Shown here: positions 12,105 through 24,526 of the stretch, piece by piece
Position numbering within the stretch: position 1 is the first letter of the stretch
Layout: every line of letters begins with the position of its first letter
DNA from: Paraspadella gotoi
Lineage: Eukaryota; Chaetognatha
Length of the DNA stretch: 64,000 nt
Direction: 5' to 3'
NCBI GenBank assembly: GCA_051294375.1
Contig: CM119268.1
Location: 1,229,218 to 1,293,217, forward strand
The notes under the pieces: generated by a model
What the model was told of the DNA's origin: nothing
Seen by the model: the letters and a program-made list of their open reading frames with translations, nothing else
The model's database searches: none
Translations under genes and position numbers: made by a program

Positions 12105-13305
12105 GAGATGACGAAGGAGAGAGAGAGAAAGTGTGACGGTCTCTGAATTTGACATTAGTTCCGGAAAGTGACTTATTGTAAAATGTGGATCGAAAATTAA
12201 AGAATAATTATCGAAAGAGTTTTTTAATATTACAAACATGTTTTAAATAAATTCTTGCTCCTACTCGCTGCTTACTCCTACTCCAACAAACCCTTCTTTG
12301 CCGTCCTATCCTTGACAACTGCGGACCGAGGGCCGCCGCTCAACGAGCAGGGACGCTGTTGTGAATTCATCGTCTCCCTATTTCTGTTGGGCCCGTTACC
12401 ACATGGTCCAGCCAAACATTGTGACGCGATGAGAAGAAAAATAAATCCAGAAAAAATATGTGTTAAATTGTTTTTTGTTTTTCGGACGAAAAACGCTGTT
12501 CTTTTGTTGAGGAGCTTAGGAGCTAATAGGGCGAAACGAGGGAATGAGCTTCGCTTTTATAGGGAAGACGTTGAAAGGGGGGAGAGAGAGAGAAGGAGAA
12601 GAGAGAGAGAGGAGAAAGAGAGACCCAGTTTGTGGGAAGAGGGAAGAGGAGAAGGGGCACGTACTTCGGAGAAAGAGAAAGAGAGAGAGAGAGATGAGGA
12701 GAGAGATCAGAGTCGAGAGATGCGAATTTCGTTTGTCGAGAGCGAAAAAAATAATATGGCGATTATTTCTTAATTCTTCTTCTTCTTTCTTTTATTTAAT
12801 TTCTTCCTTTTCTTCATTCTTCTCTCTTCTTCGTAAGATATTAACGGAGATAGAAACACGGTTTAATTGTTATAAATTATTTACTAATCCATAACTAATT
12901 TTTGTTTGGCAATCCATAACCTAATTTATTAACTGATCTTAACTCTAACATTTAATTAATCTTAAAAAAAATTTTAAAAAACAATTAAATAAATTAGCCT
13001 AAATTGTTAAAATTAAGGGCCCACGTGCATCTTCATCGCGACCGCTGGCGTTGCTGGGAGTTGGCTTTTAAAAAAAAAGAAATTGCTGTCTGTACTATAT
13101 GATTTTTTGGCTAGATGAGTTCAAAGTCAAGAAGAGGTTTTTTTTTATCGGCAGGTGGCCTTCGTCACTCTTAGGCGATTTACTTAAAATTACAATAGAT
13201 TACAAATTCTTTCTCAACCGATGTGGGGTAGCAAGAGACATGCGGTCCAGTTGCCAAAAAAAAAACTTACATTGGTCTATTTATGGAGGCTTATGATCTC
13301 TCTCT

Positions 13306-13337
<32 letters not shown>

Positions 13338-13743
13338 TCTCATCTCTAACGACACATATTCACGCGCCGCTCTTCTACAGACAAATATTTCGCTATCGCA
13401 CTGAAAAAAATTTTAGGGTCAAAGATTTTTTGTTTCAAAAGTCGAACCGAGAATCAAAATAATTTAGGGTGACGAAATATTTAGTTAAATTCGCAAGAAA
13501 AAATCCAAGTAAGATATAAGGTAATTTCAGAACAGGAAATTGGATTTATGGGGGATTAGACGAAGAGAGAGTAGAGAGAGAGAGAGGTGGGAGAGAGAGA
13601 GAGGGAGAGGATAATGGCTTCCGTTAAGAAGCTATACCTTTCTAGACTCTTTGAATATTGTTGATCAGCAGTGAATTCTTTTCGTCGCAGTGTTGTTGTC
13701 CTCGATGACTGAAATTGACGTTGGAGAGAAAGAGGAGAGAGAC

Positions 13744-13779
<36 letters not shown>

Positions 13780-14925
13780 AGGAGAGTAATTTGATAATGA
13801 AGGGTCTAAGATTTTGTTCGCTAGCGTCATTCTCACTGGTGTTAGATCTTACGGGACCTGCTTCATCCGCTATGAAATATGATTGAAATAGAAATTTTCA
13901 CACTATCAATTTCAAACCTACTGTATTGGGGTGCCCCTTTGCTTTCTCTCTTTCTCTTTCTTCCTCTTCATCTCTCTCTCTCTCGCTCTATTCTACGTTG
14001 GGAAATGTAAAATAAATCTACATGAATTTATTAGCCCTCTGTCTCTCAACTGAACTAGGCGAGAAGAACGGTTTTCGTCTACAGTCTCTGACAGTATAAT
14101 TGTTGTTTGTTGTTCATCTGACATGTCTCATAGGAGTGATGTGAAAAGATAAATTCTAGAAAATTAGGAAATTTAGCATATCAAAATATGAAATAAACCA
14201 ATTAGATATACTTTAGTAAAATTCATTTTTAATTTTATATATTAGTGAGGCACCAAGACAGTGAGCTATATTTTTGTTACTGATAAGTATATAATAAGCT
14301 AAAATTTTCAAAATGCAAATTTTTAAATTTTAAGATCCTTGCAAAAAGTTGATGTAAGAAAGTAAAGCTTATTTTACCTAATCATAAATTAGCTTGAAAC
14401 AATGTTAACACGCTGTACTGATTTTTTTTTATTTATATTTTGAAATTATTGTTTTTTTGTCTTTAAAAAAAAGTAATACTACTGCCGTCATCACTGCTGA
14501 TCTCATCAGTGTTTCCATTTTCCGACATTTCATTTACTAAATAATATAATAAAAATACTAAATATTTTTATTTCTAAATAATCTTTATTTATTGATCTCA
14601 AAATCGATTTTAATTTTCGAGTCCAAATCATCTCGGTGAATTCGATTCATTACGTTACCGAAATCTCTCACTTCACCAAAGTCAAGGTTCCACAAAATCT
14701 CTTTCGTTAAAAATAAACAGCAAAGCTGAAGATGCGTGATTCTTTTCTGTTTTCTTTGTTGTTTTGTTTTTGTTTTTTCCTCTTTTCTCAAGGATTTTAA
14801 ACTTTGTTTTTTTGCTAACAAAAAAATGGTTGAAAAAAGAAAAACTTTAAACTTTAGAATTTCAACCATTCGACTTTCAGATTCCGGGAAAAAAAATCTT
14901 TTTCCAAGCATGGTGTCTCTTCTCT

Positions 14926-14963
<38 letters not shown>

Positions 14964-15990
14964 TTCTCTTCATCCTCGTCTCTCTCCTCTCTCTCTCTCT
15001 CTCTCCCTCTTCTCTCTCTCTCTCTCCTTCTCTCTCTCTCTCCTTCTCTTCTCTCTCTTCTCTCTCTCTCTCTCTCTCTTCTCTCTTTCACTGTCTCTTC
15101 TGTCGCAGTTATGTGTCAGTCACCCCGGCCGTGAGATCATACGACGAGCAGAGTACAGCGTTCGTTCGTCGTCCGATCCCTTGGCGCGCGCAAGTCGCTC
15201 GATCCGGCGTGGTTGATACTGGCCTCCGAAATAGGGAGGGCTAGGCAGGATCGCTCTTGACGCTTTCTTACCTGATCGCACCAGAAGAGTGCTGCTCGCC
15301 CGCTAGGTTCTTGTACGGTTCACAATTTCAGTCTCGCAAAGATGGTTACCTCATAGGGGAATTCACTGGCTGTCGGGAGTATTGCTTCGCTCATGTCCAC
15401 TCAGATTTCATCCTACGGTCGAGTATTACGTGCCATTCATAGTTTCAGTCGAGCGTCAGATTAATTAACGGAAATCAAAAAATTAAATCGATATGTTGCC
15501 GAGGATGTTCGGATGCTTTCGGAAGAACCGTATAGCACCTTTACGTATCAATGTCAATGAAGAAAGCAAAGAGGAAGAAGTGAGACGATAGAGAAAAGGC
15601 GAAAAAGAGATTAGAAAAAAAAAAAGAATTGGGACCTTATTTTTCCAAGAAACGGCCCATTTCATCTATTTTCCCCAAAACGCCCCATTTTGTACCTCTT
15701 GAGTTCTTGTTCAAGAACGGAACTACTTTTATGTGTATTTTTCCCCGATGAACCCTATTTTATGTCGTGTCTTCCCAAGGCTACGCGAAACTGGATCCTT
15801 GTTAGATAAAACCGTGCTAAGTAAACGGCCGAAGAAATGCTATTAGTAACTTTTTTAACCCCTCTAACAGCACTGGGAAGGGTTCCTAGGTTTTGAACGC
15901 AGGGCTTGAAGGTTTCCACGCCCCTAAAACAGCTTCCCGCAAAGAAGTATTGGGTTGGGATTGAACCCGGTACTTAATGGTCATGATCTG
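12105..15990 (+). repeat. Copy B of the noisy duplication (uninterrupted)
   Basis: Matches 605-3,240 and then, without the 3.1 kb insertion, 6,345-7,240. It is the empty-site allele or paralogue that defines the insertion. CT microsatellites lie at 13,285-13,340 and 14,915-15,080. Between 15,110 and 15,470 is a balanced-GC stretch absent from copy A, which has a 61-codon open frame of no known similarity. No gene is called. Confidence 0.8.
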
Positions 15991-16030
15991 ATAGCTTGAC
16001 TCAATGAGCCACCGGGTCACTACTAAAAGT
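15885..16030 (-). mobile_element. tRNA-derived SINE, clearest head
   Basis: On the minus strand: 'gacccggtggctcattgag' (A-box region, close to TRGCNNAGY), a 30-base spacer and 'gggttcaatcccaaccc' (B box), then a body with 'ggggcgtggaaacc'. The tRNA-like promoter and spacing make this the best-preserved head of a family with copies near 5,488, 35,842 and 37,217. It lies at the end of duplication copy B. Confidence 0.7.
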
Positions 16031-16129
16031 ATCATGCTTATAGGTGGAGCGAACTTATGCAATGCCCGACTACAGACCCATTTCATGTTATTTTCCCATC
16101 TTATTTTTTATTTTCTTCATAAATTCGTA

Positions 16130-16380
16130 ATTTGGTTAAGTTTTTTAATTAAAGATTAGGTTAAAGGTTAGTGTTAGGGATTAAGGTTGAAGATTAGGTT
16201 AATAATTAAGGTTAAAGGTTAGGGTTTAAGGTTAGGGTTAAAAATTATATTTAAATGTTTAAGGTTGGGGTTCAGGATTAAGTTATAGTTTGAGATTAAG
16301 GTTAGGGATTAGGATTAAAGATTATGTCATAAGTTTAAGTATATGGTTAGATTAAATTTTAAGATTAAAATTTATTTGGG
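16130..16380 (+). repeat. Degenerate TTAGGG-like array
   Basis: About 250 bases of imperfect 'aggttaaaggttaggg' and 'gattaggtt' units. It resembles decayed telomere-type repeat, as also seen inverted at about 21,510-21,660 and weakly at 1,320-1,370 and 12,890-12,960. It sits next to the recurrent phrase 'aaatgggc...ctgggaaaa', suggesting that both belong to one interspersed repeat family. Confidence 0.6.
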
Positions 16381-16784
16381 GATAATGGAACCGAAATGGG
16401 CTGCTCTGGGAAAAGAGAGCCAAGAATAAAAAGTTGTCTGGATTCGTGGCACAAACACAGAAGAAGTCAAAATCGCAATATATTGAGTTCCGATATAAAG
16501 CGAACATTTTTTTTTTTCAAAATATAGTCAGATTTTAGTATTATAGTTTAGCAGTGCAATTGCACCGGAGTTGACGATAACGAAAAAAAAGAGAGTTAAA
16601 TTCAAGGGACATTGTCGAAGGATGACATGGACGACGCGAGGGATTAATCTCGCATTAGACCTGACATGGAGCGTCTAAGTTCCTCTTTGCCAATCTCTCC
16701 GCCCGAGTTTTGACAACATTTTTTCTTGCTCAGAATATCCTTAGGCTTAGGCAAGCCTTTTACCCCTTTCCATTTTCATCTCTC

Positions 16785-17175
16785 TCGCCTTTGCCCTTTG
16801 TCCGTCTTTCCCTGCCCTTGCTCTGCTCCCATCTCCGCGCCTTTGCCCTCCCTTGTCCGCTTTTCCCTGCCCTTGCTCTGCTCCCTCCCGCCTTTGCCCT
16901 ACCCTTTGTCCGCTTTTCCCTGCCCTTCTCTCTCCTCCGCCTTTGCCCTACCCTTTGACTCGCCTTTCCCTGCCCTTACTCTGCTCCCTCCCGCCTTTGC
17001 CCTAACCTTTTGTCCCCTTTCCCTGCCCTTGCTCTGCCTCCTCCCGCCTTTGCCCTACCCTTTGACCGCCTTTCCCTGCCCTTACTCTGCTCCCTCCCGC
17101 CTTTGCCCTACCCTTTGTCCGCCTTTCCCTGCCCTTGCTCTGCTCCCTCCCGCCTTTGCCCTACCCTTGGTACGG
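16785..17175 (+). repeat. ~50-bp pyrimidine-rich minisatellite
   Basis: About seven tandem units built on 'ccctgcccttgctctgctcc' followed by 'ctcccgcctttgcccta' and 'ccctttgtccgcctttc'. A 424-codon open frame runs through this and the next tract, but it is Pro/Ser/Phe/Leu low complexity that changes composition only with the DNA repeat, so it is not called as a gene. Confidence 0.8.
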
Positions 17176-17822
17176 CTGTCCCAACCCTTGTCCCTTCCCT
17201 TCTCCTTTCTTCCTCTTCCCCTTCTCTTCCCCCTTCCCTTCTCCTTCCTCTCTTCCATCCCCTCCTTTTCCCTTCCCCTTCTTTCCTTCCCCCTCCCTCC
17301 CTTCCCTTCTTCTTTCTCTTTCCTTTTCCCTTCTCTTCTCTTCCCTTCCTTTCCTCTTTCCTTCCCCTTCCCTTCCCCCTTCCCCTTCCCCTCCATCTTT
17401 CTCTTTCCCCTTTCCCTCCCTTCCCCCTTCCCTTCCTTCTCCCTTTCCTTCCCCTTCCCTTCCCCCTCCCCTTATTTTCTTTCCCCCTCCATTCCCTTCC
17501 CCACCTTCCCTTTCTCTTCCTTCCCTTCCCTTTCCCCCTTTCCTTCCCCTTCCCTTCCCCCTTCTTTCTCTTTCCCATTCCCTTCCCTTCCCTTTCTCTT
17601 TCCTTCCCCTTCCCTTCCGCCTCCCCCTTTCTTTTTCTTTTCCTTCCGTTCCCCTTCCCTCCCCTTCCCTCCCTTTCTCTTTCCTTCCCTTCTTTCCCTT
17701 CCCCTTTCCTCTTCCTCCCCTTCCCTTCCCCCTTCCACTCCCTTTCTTTTTCTTCCCTTTCCCCCCTTCCCTTCCCCTCCACTTCCCTTCCCTTCCCCTT
17801 TCTCATTCCCCTCATACCTCCT
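17176..17822 (+). repeat. ~650-bp homopyrimidine tract
   Basis: Almost uninterrupted C/T sequence built from 'ttcccttcccctt'-like units. Frames stay open on both strands only because no stop codon can be spelled on the pyrimidine strand (TAA, TAG and TGA need purines). It is a candidate triplex former, as is 7,367-8,400. Confidence 0.85.
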
Positions 17823-18029
17823 TTTGCCTTTGTCAGCCGAAAACCATTCTTATGATGCGTCTCCATCCATTGTTGTCCAAAAAAACGACGTCGGTGTGAC
17901 CTTCGTTGTCGTTGCTGCTTGCGCTGTCGTCGTCACTTGCTGCTGCTGTTGCTCTGTTGAAATATTGGCCCCTGTTTCCGTTTTGTTTTTTACAAACTGA
18001 ATCTACAAATCCTTCCCTTCACCTCGAAG

Positions 18030-18109
18030 CAAATTAATTCTCGCTACGAGATTCGAACCCGAACCCTCGCGTCCCGCGTCTCGCTCGCTCCGACCTAAGC
18101 CAGTTAATC
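18030..18109 (-). mobile_element. tRNA-like SINE head or tRNA pseudogene
   Basis: On the minus strand 'tggcttaggtcgg' (18,102-18,090) fits a pol III A box and 'ggttcgaatct' (18,059-18,049) fits a B box. The 43-base start-to-start spacing is as in tRNA. The 5' heptamer 'gattaac' has only partial complementarity downstream, so this is not a clean tRNA cloverleaf. A second SINE family or a decayed tRNA is likely. Confidence 0.45.
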
Positions 18110-18479
18110 CCCGTCCTGATTGTTTCCTCGGTCGGAACACAAAGCCGACGTGTTTTGAGTCGGGGCGCGCGGGCGTCTGTTGTTCGGGTTGTCGGTCTGA
18201 CGGAACTGGCGCCGAAAATAGCCGGTCGACGACGACGCACGAAATATCAACGCCTCCTCAGTGGCCTCTCGACCGGATCTTTTGTTTGACAACGGGTCCA
18301 TCGAACGGAATCGGCATTTTGGCAAAACGACAGAAGCCCCGACAGGTGCAAAGGAGGTTCGTCTCTCGACCTCGTTTTGGCAACGTTTTCAGAAAAAAAA
18401 GAGAAAGAAATGGGAATGAACGTTTGATGATCGAATCCAGTCTTTTTTTGACTTCAGGCAAGAAAGCTGATCAGGGTTC

Positions 18480-19008
18480 TCCGTAACTTGTAAATAATAT
18501 TATTATTACAATATAGTATATACGCATTTTTATTTTCGCGAGGAGAAAAGAAAAGAAAACCGGTTTGAAAATAAGATTATCACATGTTGTATGATGTATG
18601 TCTACTATAAAACTGAGGCAGAAAGTAATTTAACCTTGTGTTGTATAGATGCTCCCTCTATTTCCAGAAGACAACACTAACACCCCCCTCTCAGAAAAAA
18701 AAGATAACTTTTAATTTTTTTTTTCCCCGAAAGTACGACACACAAATAACACGTCATTTCAATGCACTTGGATACGTAAAAGGGTACATTCGGGGTACAC
18801 ACATTTAAGCGCTATTCGGTACACGATTCTCCAGAAATCAGAAATCTAGAATTTTCGAAAAAGAATCGATTGGACTAAAAAAGGGGGTTAATCGATGGCA
18901 AAGTTCGTTCTCTTCTTAATGCTTTATCTCGAGACGAAAGGAGCAAAGTTCGATGTGAAAAAAAAGAGATTAAATAAGCCAAAAACGCTCCCTCTCTCTC
19001 TCTCTTCT

Positions 19009-19054
<46 letters not shown>

Positions 19055-19735
19055 GTCTCCTCTCTCTCTCTCTCCCTTCTCACCACCCTGGTCCCATTTC
19101 TGGTGATTAACCCATATATTCCTCAATAAAGATCAATCACAAGTGAACATCTTTGAAAAGTTGACGAAGAAACGTCACGCGGTTCGCGTCTAAAACAAAA
19201 AAATAAAATTTGACTTTTAATTCTCGAAAGCTTTCACTTAGTATAATAAGTATACCTTCCTTACTAATATCAAAAGCAGGAATTAGCGTAACGTTTTCCA
19301 ACTATTAGTTATATAATTAGTAAGCTTAGTTCTTGGTTATTGTATGACATGCTTCGAAAGTTATTACTCAATTAAATACAGAAATAAATTTGTAACCATA
19401 TCGATGAAAGAATAGCGAAAAAGGTGAGACGGCGAAATCAGGATTAATCTCGAACTGATCATTTGTTAATTCGTTCGCGTTTAGTTACCTCATTCGCCGG
19501 CAGAGGCGTCCTTTGTAGACAGTTATTGTTAGCAGTTTTTTTCTCTCGATTCGTTTTTGCTCGAAACAGAAGTTTCATTTGCGCCAGATGATTTTTTCCC
19601 GCTTGGCTTCTGCTTGGTTTCGACTCGGTAGCTTTGCTTGGCTTCTTGCTTGCTTCGGCTAGGGTTTTTGCTTGGCTTCCTCGATGAGGCGAAGAATCAA
19701 ATTTATTTGGTTCTTGGGTCTTCTAGCTTTTTTTT
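18480..19735. other. AT-rich spacer with CT microsatellite
   Basis: CT block at 18,985-19,080 and a short 'gcttggcttc' tandem patch at 19,600-19,680. No gene is recognised. Confidence 0.55.
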
Positions 19736-19741
19736 TCTTTT

Positions 19742-20145
19742 TAGTTGCGCCTGTCGGTCTGTCCGTCTGTCGGTCGGTCTGTCCCCACTTATGAAATTGG
19801 TACCAACCAATATTAAAATTTATCCATTCATTTAATAAATAAGCTATCTTGCTCCTGACTTTGGACAGGCTTATGTGATAAACGCTTATAATTTGCCTAT
19901 AGTTATTTGTTCATTTGTTAAGTTAGGAAAAAACTTCAAATCTCAGTGACTGCTAGCGCCGCCCCTTCAGGAAATCCTAAAACTAAAAAAAAAAAAAAAC
20001 AAAAGACAGAATTCCGATGCCGTTCTTGTCATAAATATACAAGCTAAGAAACTCATTGTTGTCATTCAGTCATGTCATGTCACGTAATGTCATGTCATGT
20101 CACGAGAAATATTAAGTGATAAGGCAGTCACTCGCGGTGCAACGC
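19742..20145 (-). mobile_element. MITE 'GTTGCGCCGC' family, copy 2, with nested insert
   Basis: Starts 'tagttgcgcctgtcggtctg' and ends 'gtcactcgcggtgcaacgc'. It contains the 'gctagcgccgccccttcagg' block and a 'catgtcatgtcacg' repeat. About 80-90 bases near 19,790-19,880 ('ccattcatttaataaataagct' region) interrupt it. That insert resembles the repeat at 44,990, 53,790 and 23,830, so one element seems to have inserted into the other. Confidence 0.7.
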
Positions 20146-20279
20146 ATTTGAATTATCGTTTTTACTGTTTTTAAACCGATTTAGTTTTAATTCTTTTTTT
20201 TTTTTTTTCTCATTCCCTTTTTCTTGCCTCTCAATTGCCCTATTTATCTCTTTTCTCCGTTTTTGTCTTCTTATTTTCG

Positions 20280-20537
20280 TCTCTCTCTCTCTTCCTCTCC
20301 TCTCTCTCTTCTCCTCTCTCTCTCTTCTCTCTTCCCTCTCTCTCTCTCTCATCACACACACTAAATATTCCGCTTTCCTCCATTACCCCAACCGGTATTT
20401 CTTTCCTTCCTCACTTCTTCACTCGTCAACCTGGACTCGACACCAGTGGTCACCTCTATTGTCCATTTCACTCGCCACATCGCAATCCAAGGGTCATTTT
20501 CCGCCATTTTTTTTTCTCTCTCTCTCTCTCTCTCTTA

Positions 20538-20569
<32 letters not shown>

Positions 20570-20824
20570 CTCTCTCCTCTCCTCTCTCTCTCCTCTCTCT
20601 CTCTCTCACCGCGAGGCCGTGAAGCCGTGAGGCCACGAGCCGTGAGACTTTATCGATTCATTTTTTTCTTTTTAGCCTCGAATAATTTTTCCGTATTTTT
20701 ATTGCCTATCGTAAAGACGCCATTTTTTGGCGTTGGTGTTAAACTTTGTTTACGCGTCAACACTTGGATTCACTGAACGAGTTACAGTCAAACTTGGCTT
20801 TTGCTTTTATCAATCATGCGTGTG

Positions 20825-20880
<56 letters not shown>

Positions 20881-21044
20881 CCTCTCTCTCTCTCTGTCTC
20901 TCTCTCTCTGTCGCGATCCATCTCAATTTCCCCTTCCTCTTTCCTTTTTCCCGCGCTACCCCCTTGCCAAGTCCTTCGCGCTGCACTCGCCCTCTCTTGA
21001 CTAAAAAAGTTTTGTCTCTCTCTCTCTCTCTTTCCGTCTTCCCT

Positions 21045-21111
<67 letters not shown>

Positions 21112-21120
21112 CTCTCTCGT
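20280..21120 (+). repeat. Clustered CT microsatellites
   Basis: Four blocks (20,280-20,352; 20,515-20,608; 20,829-20,912; 21,014-21,120). The open frames spanning them are Ser/Leu on + and Arg/Glu on -, so they are not called as genes. Confidence 0.85.
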
Positions 21121-21499
21121 CAGCGCAACGCGTCTCGCTTCCCATATTTCTTCCGTCTCCTTTTATTATTTAGGTTAATTATTTTTAAGCGAAAAAAGAT
21201 GACAAGTAAGAAGAAAACTAAAGTCAACAACCGACTTTTTTTTTTTAAACGTGAGGCTCCAATTATCTCTTTGTTCTTAGACTTTGTCAAATCATTGAAT
21301 AGTAGCCACGTATGGACGTTGATAAAACCGACATAAAAAGTATCCATTCATTCAACCTAATAAGCCATCATTACTTGGTTTAATTATATCCGCCATCGCT
21401 TAATACTTTAATCGAGACTATTTCCACAGTTAGTTGGCTCTCTTTTCCGAGAGTGCCCCATTTTTATTTGTTTATTCCAAAATTAAATTGTAATCTTAC

Positions 21500-21720
21500 T
21501 ATTTAACCGAAACTCTGCATCCTTTAATTTTTAACCCAGACCTCTAATCTTAAATGAAAGTCCCTGACCCAAATCCGTAATCTTAATCACAAACCAAGTC
21601 CCAAACCTTAATCACTAACGAAATCGATAACCTAATATTTAATCTAATTCTGAATTAAAGATAAAATAAGGCGTTCTGGGAAAATAAGGCCATTTAGTTT
21701 ACGTAATAAAAGTATTTGGC
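21500..21720 (-). repeat. Degenerate TTAGGG-like repeat, inverted copy
   Basis: 'taacccagacc', 'cctgacccaaatcc' and 'aaccttaatcac' units are the reverse complement style of 16,130-16,380. They are followed by 'ggcgttctgggaaaataagg', the same neighbour phrase as at 16,390, 15,640 and 6,900. Confidence 0.5.
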
Positions 21721-21909
21721 ATCATTATTGTTGAATGCAAAGACCAATCTTTACCAAAAGTTTATTAGTTAGATAGATAGTTAAATAGTTTGTCTGTCAT
21801 TTACAAATTTTGTATTTTCAACTCATGTTTATCTTGTCATCAACTTAATTAATATATACACTATATCATGACAAATTTTGTTGTTTGTTTATTATTTTTG
21901 CGATATATA

Positions 21910-22454
21910 CAGTCATGTGCAAAAAAATCGCGCCATTTTACATCAGACTTTGAAAATCAGCCTTTTAATTAATTTTTTTAATTAAAAAAAAAATTTGAAG
22001 TTTTACAGATTTGCATAATTTTTTTTTAAATTGGGCTATTTGTTTAAGAGCAGTATTTTTTTTAAATGAACTATTCTACCGTGAAGCTGAACATGAAGAC
22101 TAATCTTCTTTCTTCTGATATTTTATATTTTTAATAGCTTAAAAATGAACAGAATTAATACTGGCCATCCGGAGGGAGAGCTAGATAACTAGATTGACCC
22201 AAATCCTTAAATAATAATTTCAAAGTTATTCAAAAGTATTAATTCTTTAGCTTTTAAATAAAATTTGATTTTCTCTTCTGATTTTGGAACACTCAAGTTT
22301 AAAAATTATATCTTTTAAACAACTTAATCAATTGTAATAAAATTTATACACATTGATTTTCTTTTTAAATTTTTTATATAATTTTTAAAAATATTTTTAT
22401 GAAGTGTTTGGAATTTTAAGTTATAAAGTAGCGCTTTTTTTTTGCACATGAGTG
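21910..22454. mobile_element. Tc1/mariner-type MITE
   Basis: Terminal inverted repeats 'cagtcatgtgcaaaaaaa' at the left and the complement of 'ttttttttgcacatgagtg' at the right, directly flanked by TA dinucleotides (21,908-21,909 and 22,455-22,456), as expected of Tc1/mariner insertion. The 545-bp interior is AT-rich with no transposase, so it is non-autonomous. Confidence 0.75.
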
Positions 22455-22456
22455 TA

Positions 22457-22773
22457 TACACACATTTTAAAGCGACGAATTTGATGGTTGACGATGTCGC
22501 TGTCACTCATCCGGATCGTAGAGGGCAGAGTTTAAAGGTCGTCGAACTTTGGATCCAAGAATCGAAAGTCTCAAGGATATTTCGATCCGAAGGGGGGGGG
22601 GGCGCAGGAGCGGAGGGGGGAGGGGGGAAGGGGTCTCGTCCGAAAAATTTCTTCCATTGTGAATAAGTGAAAATTTTCAATTTTTTTGGCGGATATGAGA
22701 TTCAGAATAAATAATTTAAGCTAATCCTGATGATACTTAGCTAAGTGAACCCTTTTCCTTTGCGTGGATGGAG

Positions 22774-22839
<66 letters not shown>

Positions 22840-24479
22840 AGCAATGCAAGAGTTGTCGGTTGCGCGACGAATAAAAACAAAAAAGAAAATAACAGAAAAC
22901 AAGTTCGATTTTTTTTCCTCACCATTTCTGGACACGACGACGTGGTCGGAAAGGAATGAATATAAATGAAAAATTAACAAGAAGCCTTATAAATATAATG
23001 AACTGAAAACGTCTCGGCCACGATACGACGCCTTCGCTCCAACAGAGCTTTCCATCAAACGACTTTCCTGTGGGACTCTTTTACAGTTCAGCTTCTTTAT
23101 CTTGCAGCATATGAAACGAAATGTTTTTTTTTACTTTTTTTTGTCGATTAGCATAATCTTAAGGATGTTTAGTATTTACTTAACGTTATTTAAGTGACTT
23201 TCTTTCGTGTAATATTCCTTTCTTTATAAAAATAAAAACTTTGCCAATCTCTCAGTGACTTCCTTTATAATATTTTGACTCATTAAATTTTTTATCTTTA
23301 ATCGTATCAAATTTAAATACTTTTTTTTCTCTATTCATTGATTTTATTTCCCGCTTTCACTCTGTCATTAAACACCTGTAACTCTTTAAACAAAAAAAAA
23401 AAAAATCCCTTTCGCGAATTCCAATTTTCCGAATTTAGTTCGAAATTGCGAAATAAAACAAATGAACTTTGGTTAGAATAATGATTATGACGCAGTAGGA
23501 TAAGACGACGACGACGACGACGACTGACGGACGCCCCTGGCCTTGTGAGCAACTGACTCGGCGTTAGATAACATTTCTTCTTCTTTCTATTTTTCTCTCT
23601 CCTTCCAGTTTCTCGTTCTCGACTTTTGACTTGACTTAAAAAGCGCAAACTTCAACAAAATTTTAATGACGACTCGACTTCATTTTTTTGACGCCTCGTG
23701 GTCGTCGTTCTAGTCGTCGTCTTTGTCATCGTCTTCGTCGTCCTAGTCGTCGTCTTTGTCATCGTAGACGGCAGTGTCGTCCTTTTCGTCGTCGTTGTCA
23801 TCGAACCACCAAAGCCTGTTCCAAAGTCAGGGGCAAGATAGCTTATTTATTAAATGAATGAATAATTTTATGTTAGTTGTACCAACTTCATAAACATTTT
23901 TCTTCTTTTCTCTATTTTCCTAATATTTGTATAAAACTTAAGGAATGAATTAATTCTTGAATATCAGAGTAGAAAGTTTTCTTTTTTCGTATGAAGAGGA
24001 TTTCCCTTTCGAGTTGAGATGAAATGACAAAGAGACAGATTATGACGTTGATTATGATAAGGATGACGATGATGACGACGATGATGACGATGTTGATGAT
24101 AATTATCACAACAAAACAAACAATAAAATATATTCATTGTTCCAAAAAAGCATTGCCGTAAAAAAAGAGGTAAGATTAAACTTGATTAAAACGAATTAAA
24201 TTGAAATAATACATTTATTTATCAATTTTAATTAAATTTCATATCTTACTAAAATATTAAAACTCGTCCTTATCTTTTGCTTAGAAGTGAATTTTTTTCT
24301 CTTCTTCCTGCGTCAATTTTTAATCTCATTTCATGTTTAAAATTTAAAATTTAAAGTTAAACGAACTTTTAAAATTGTTTGCAAACCTTCTGACGACGAC
24401 GAGGAGGTGAACAAAAAAAGGTGACCTTTAATTTTGAAGGAAAAAAATTATAAAAAATTAATTTTATATAATTTTATTT

Positions 24480-24526
<47 letters not shown>

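Noticed and set aside
16726-18000. 424-codon Pro/Ser/Phe-rich frame
   Set aside because: It is the translation of a minisatellite plus homopyrimidine tract; other frames on both strands are equally open.
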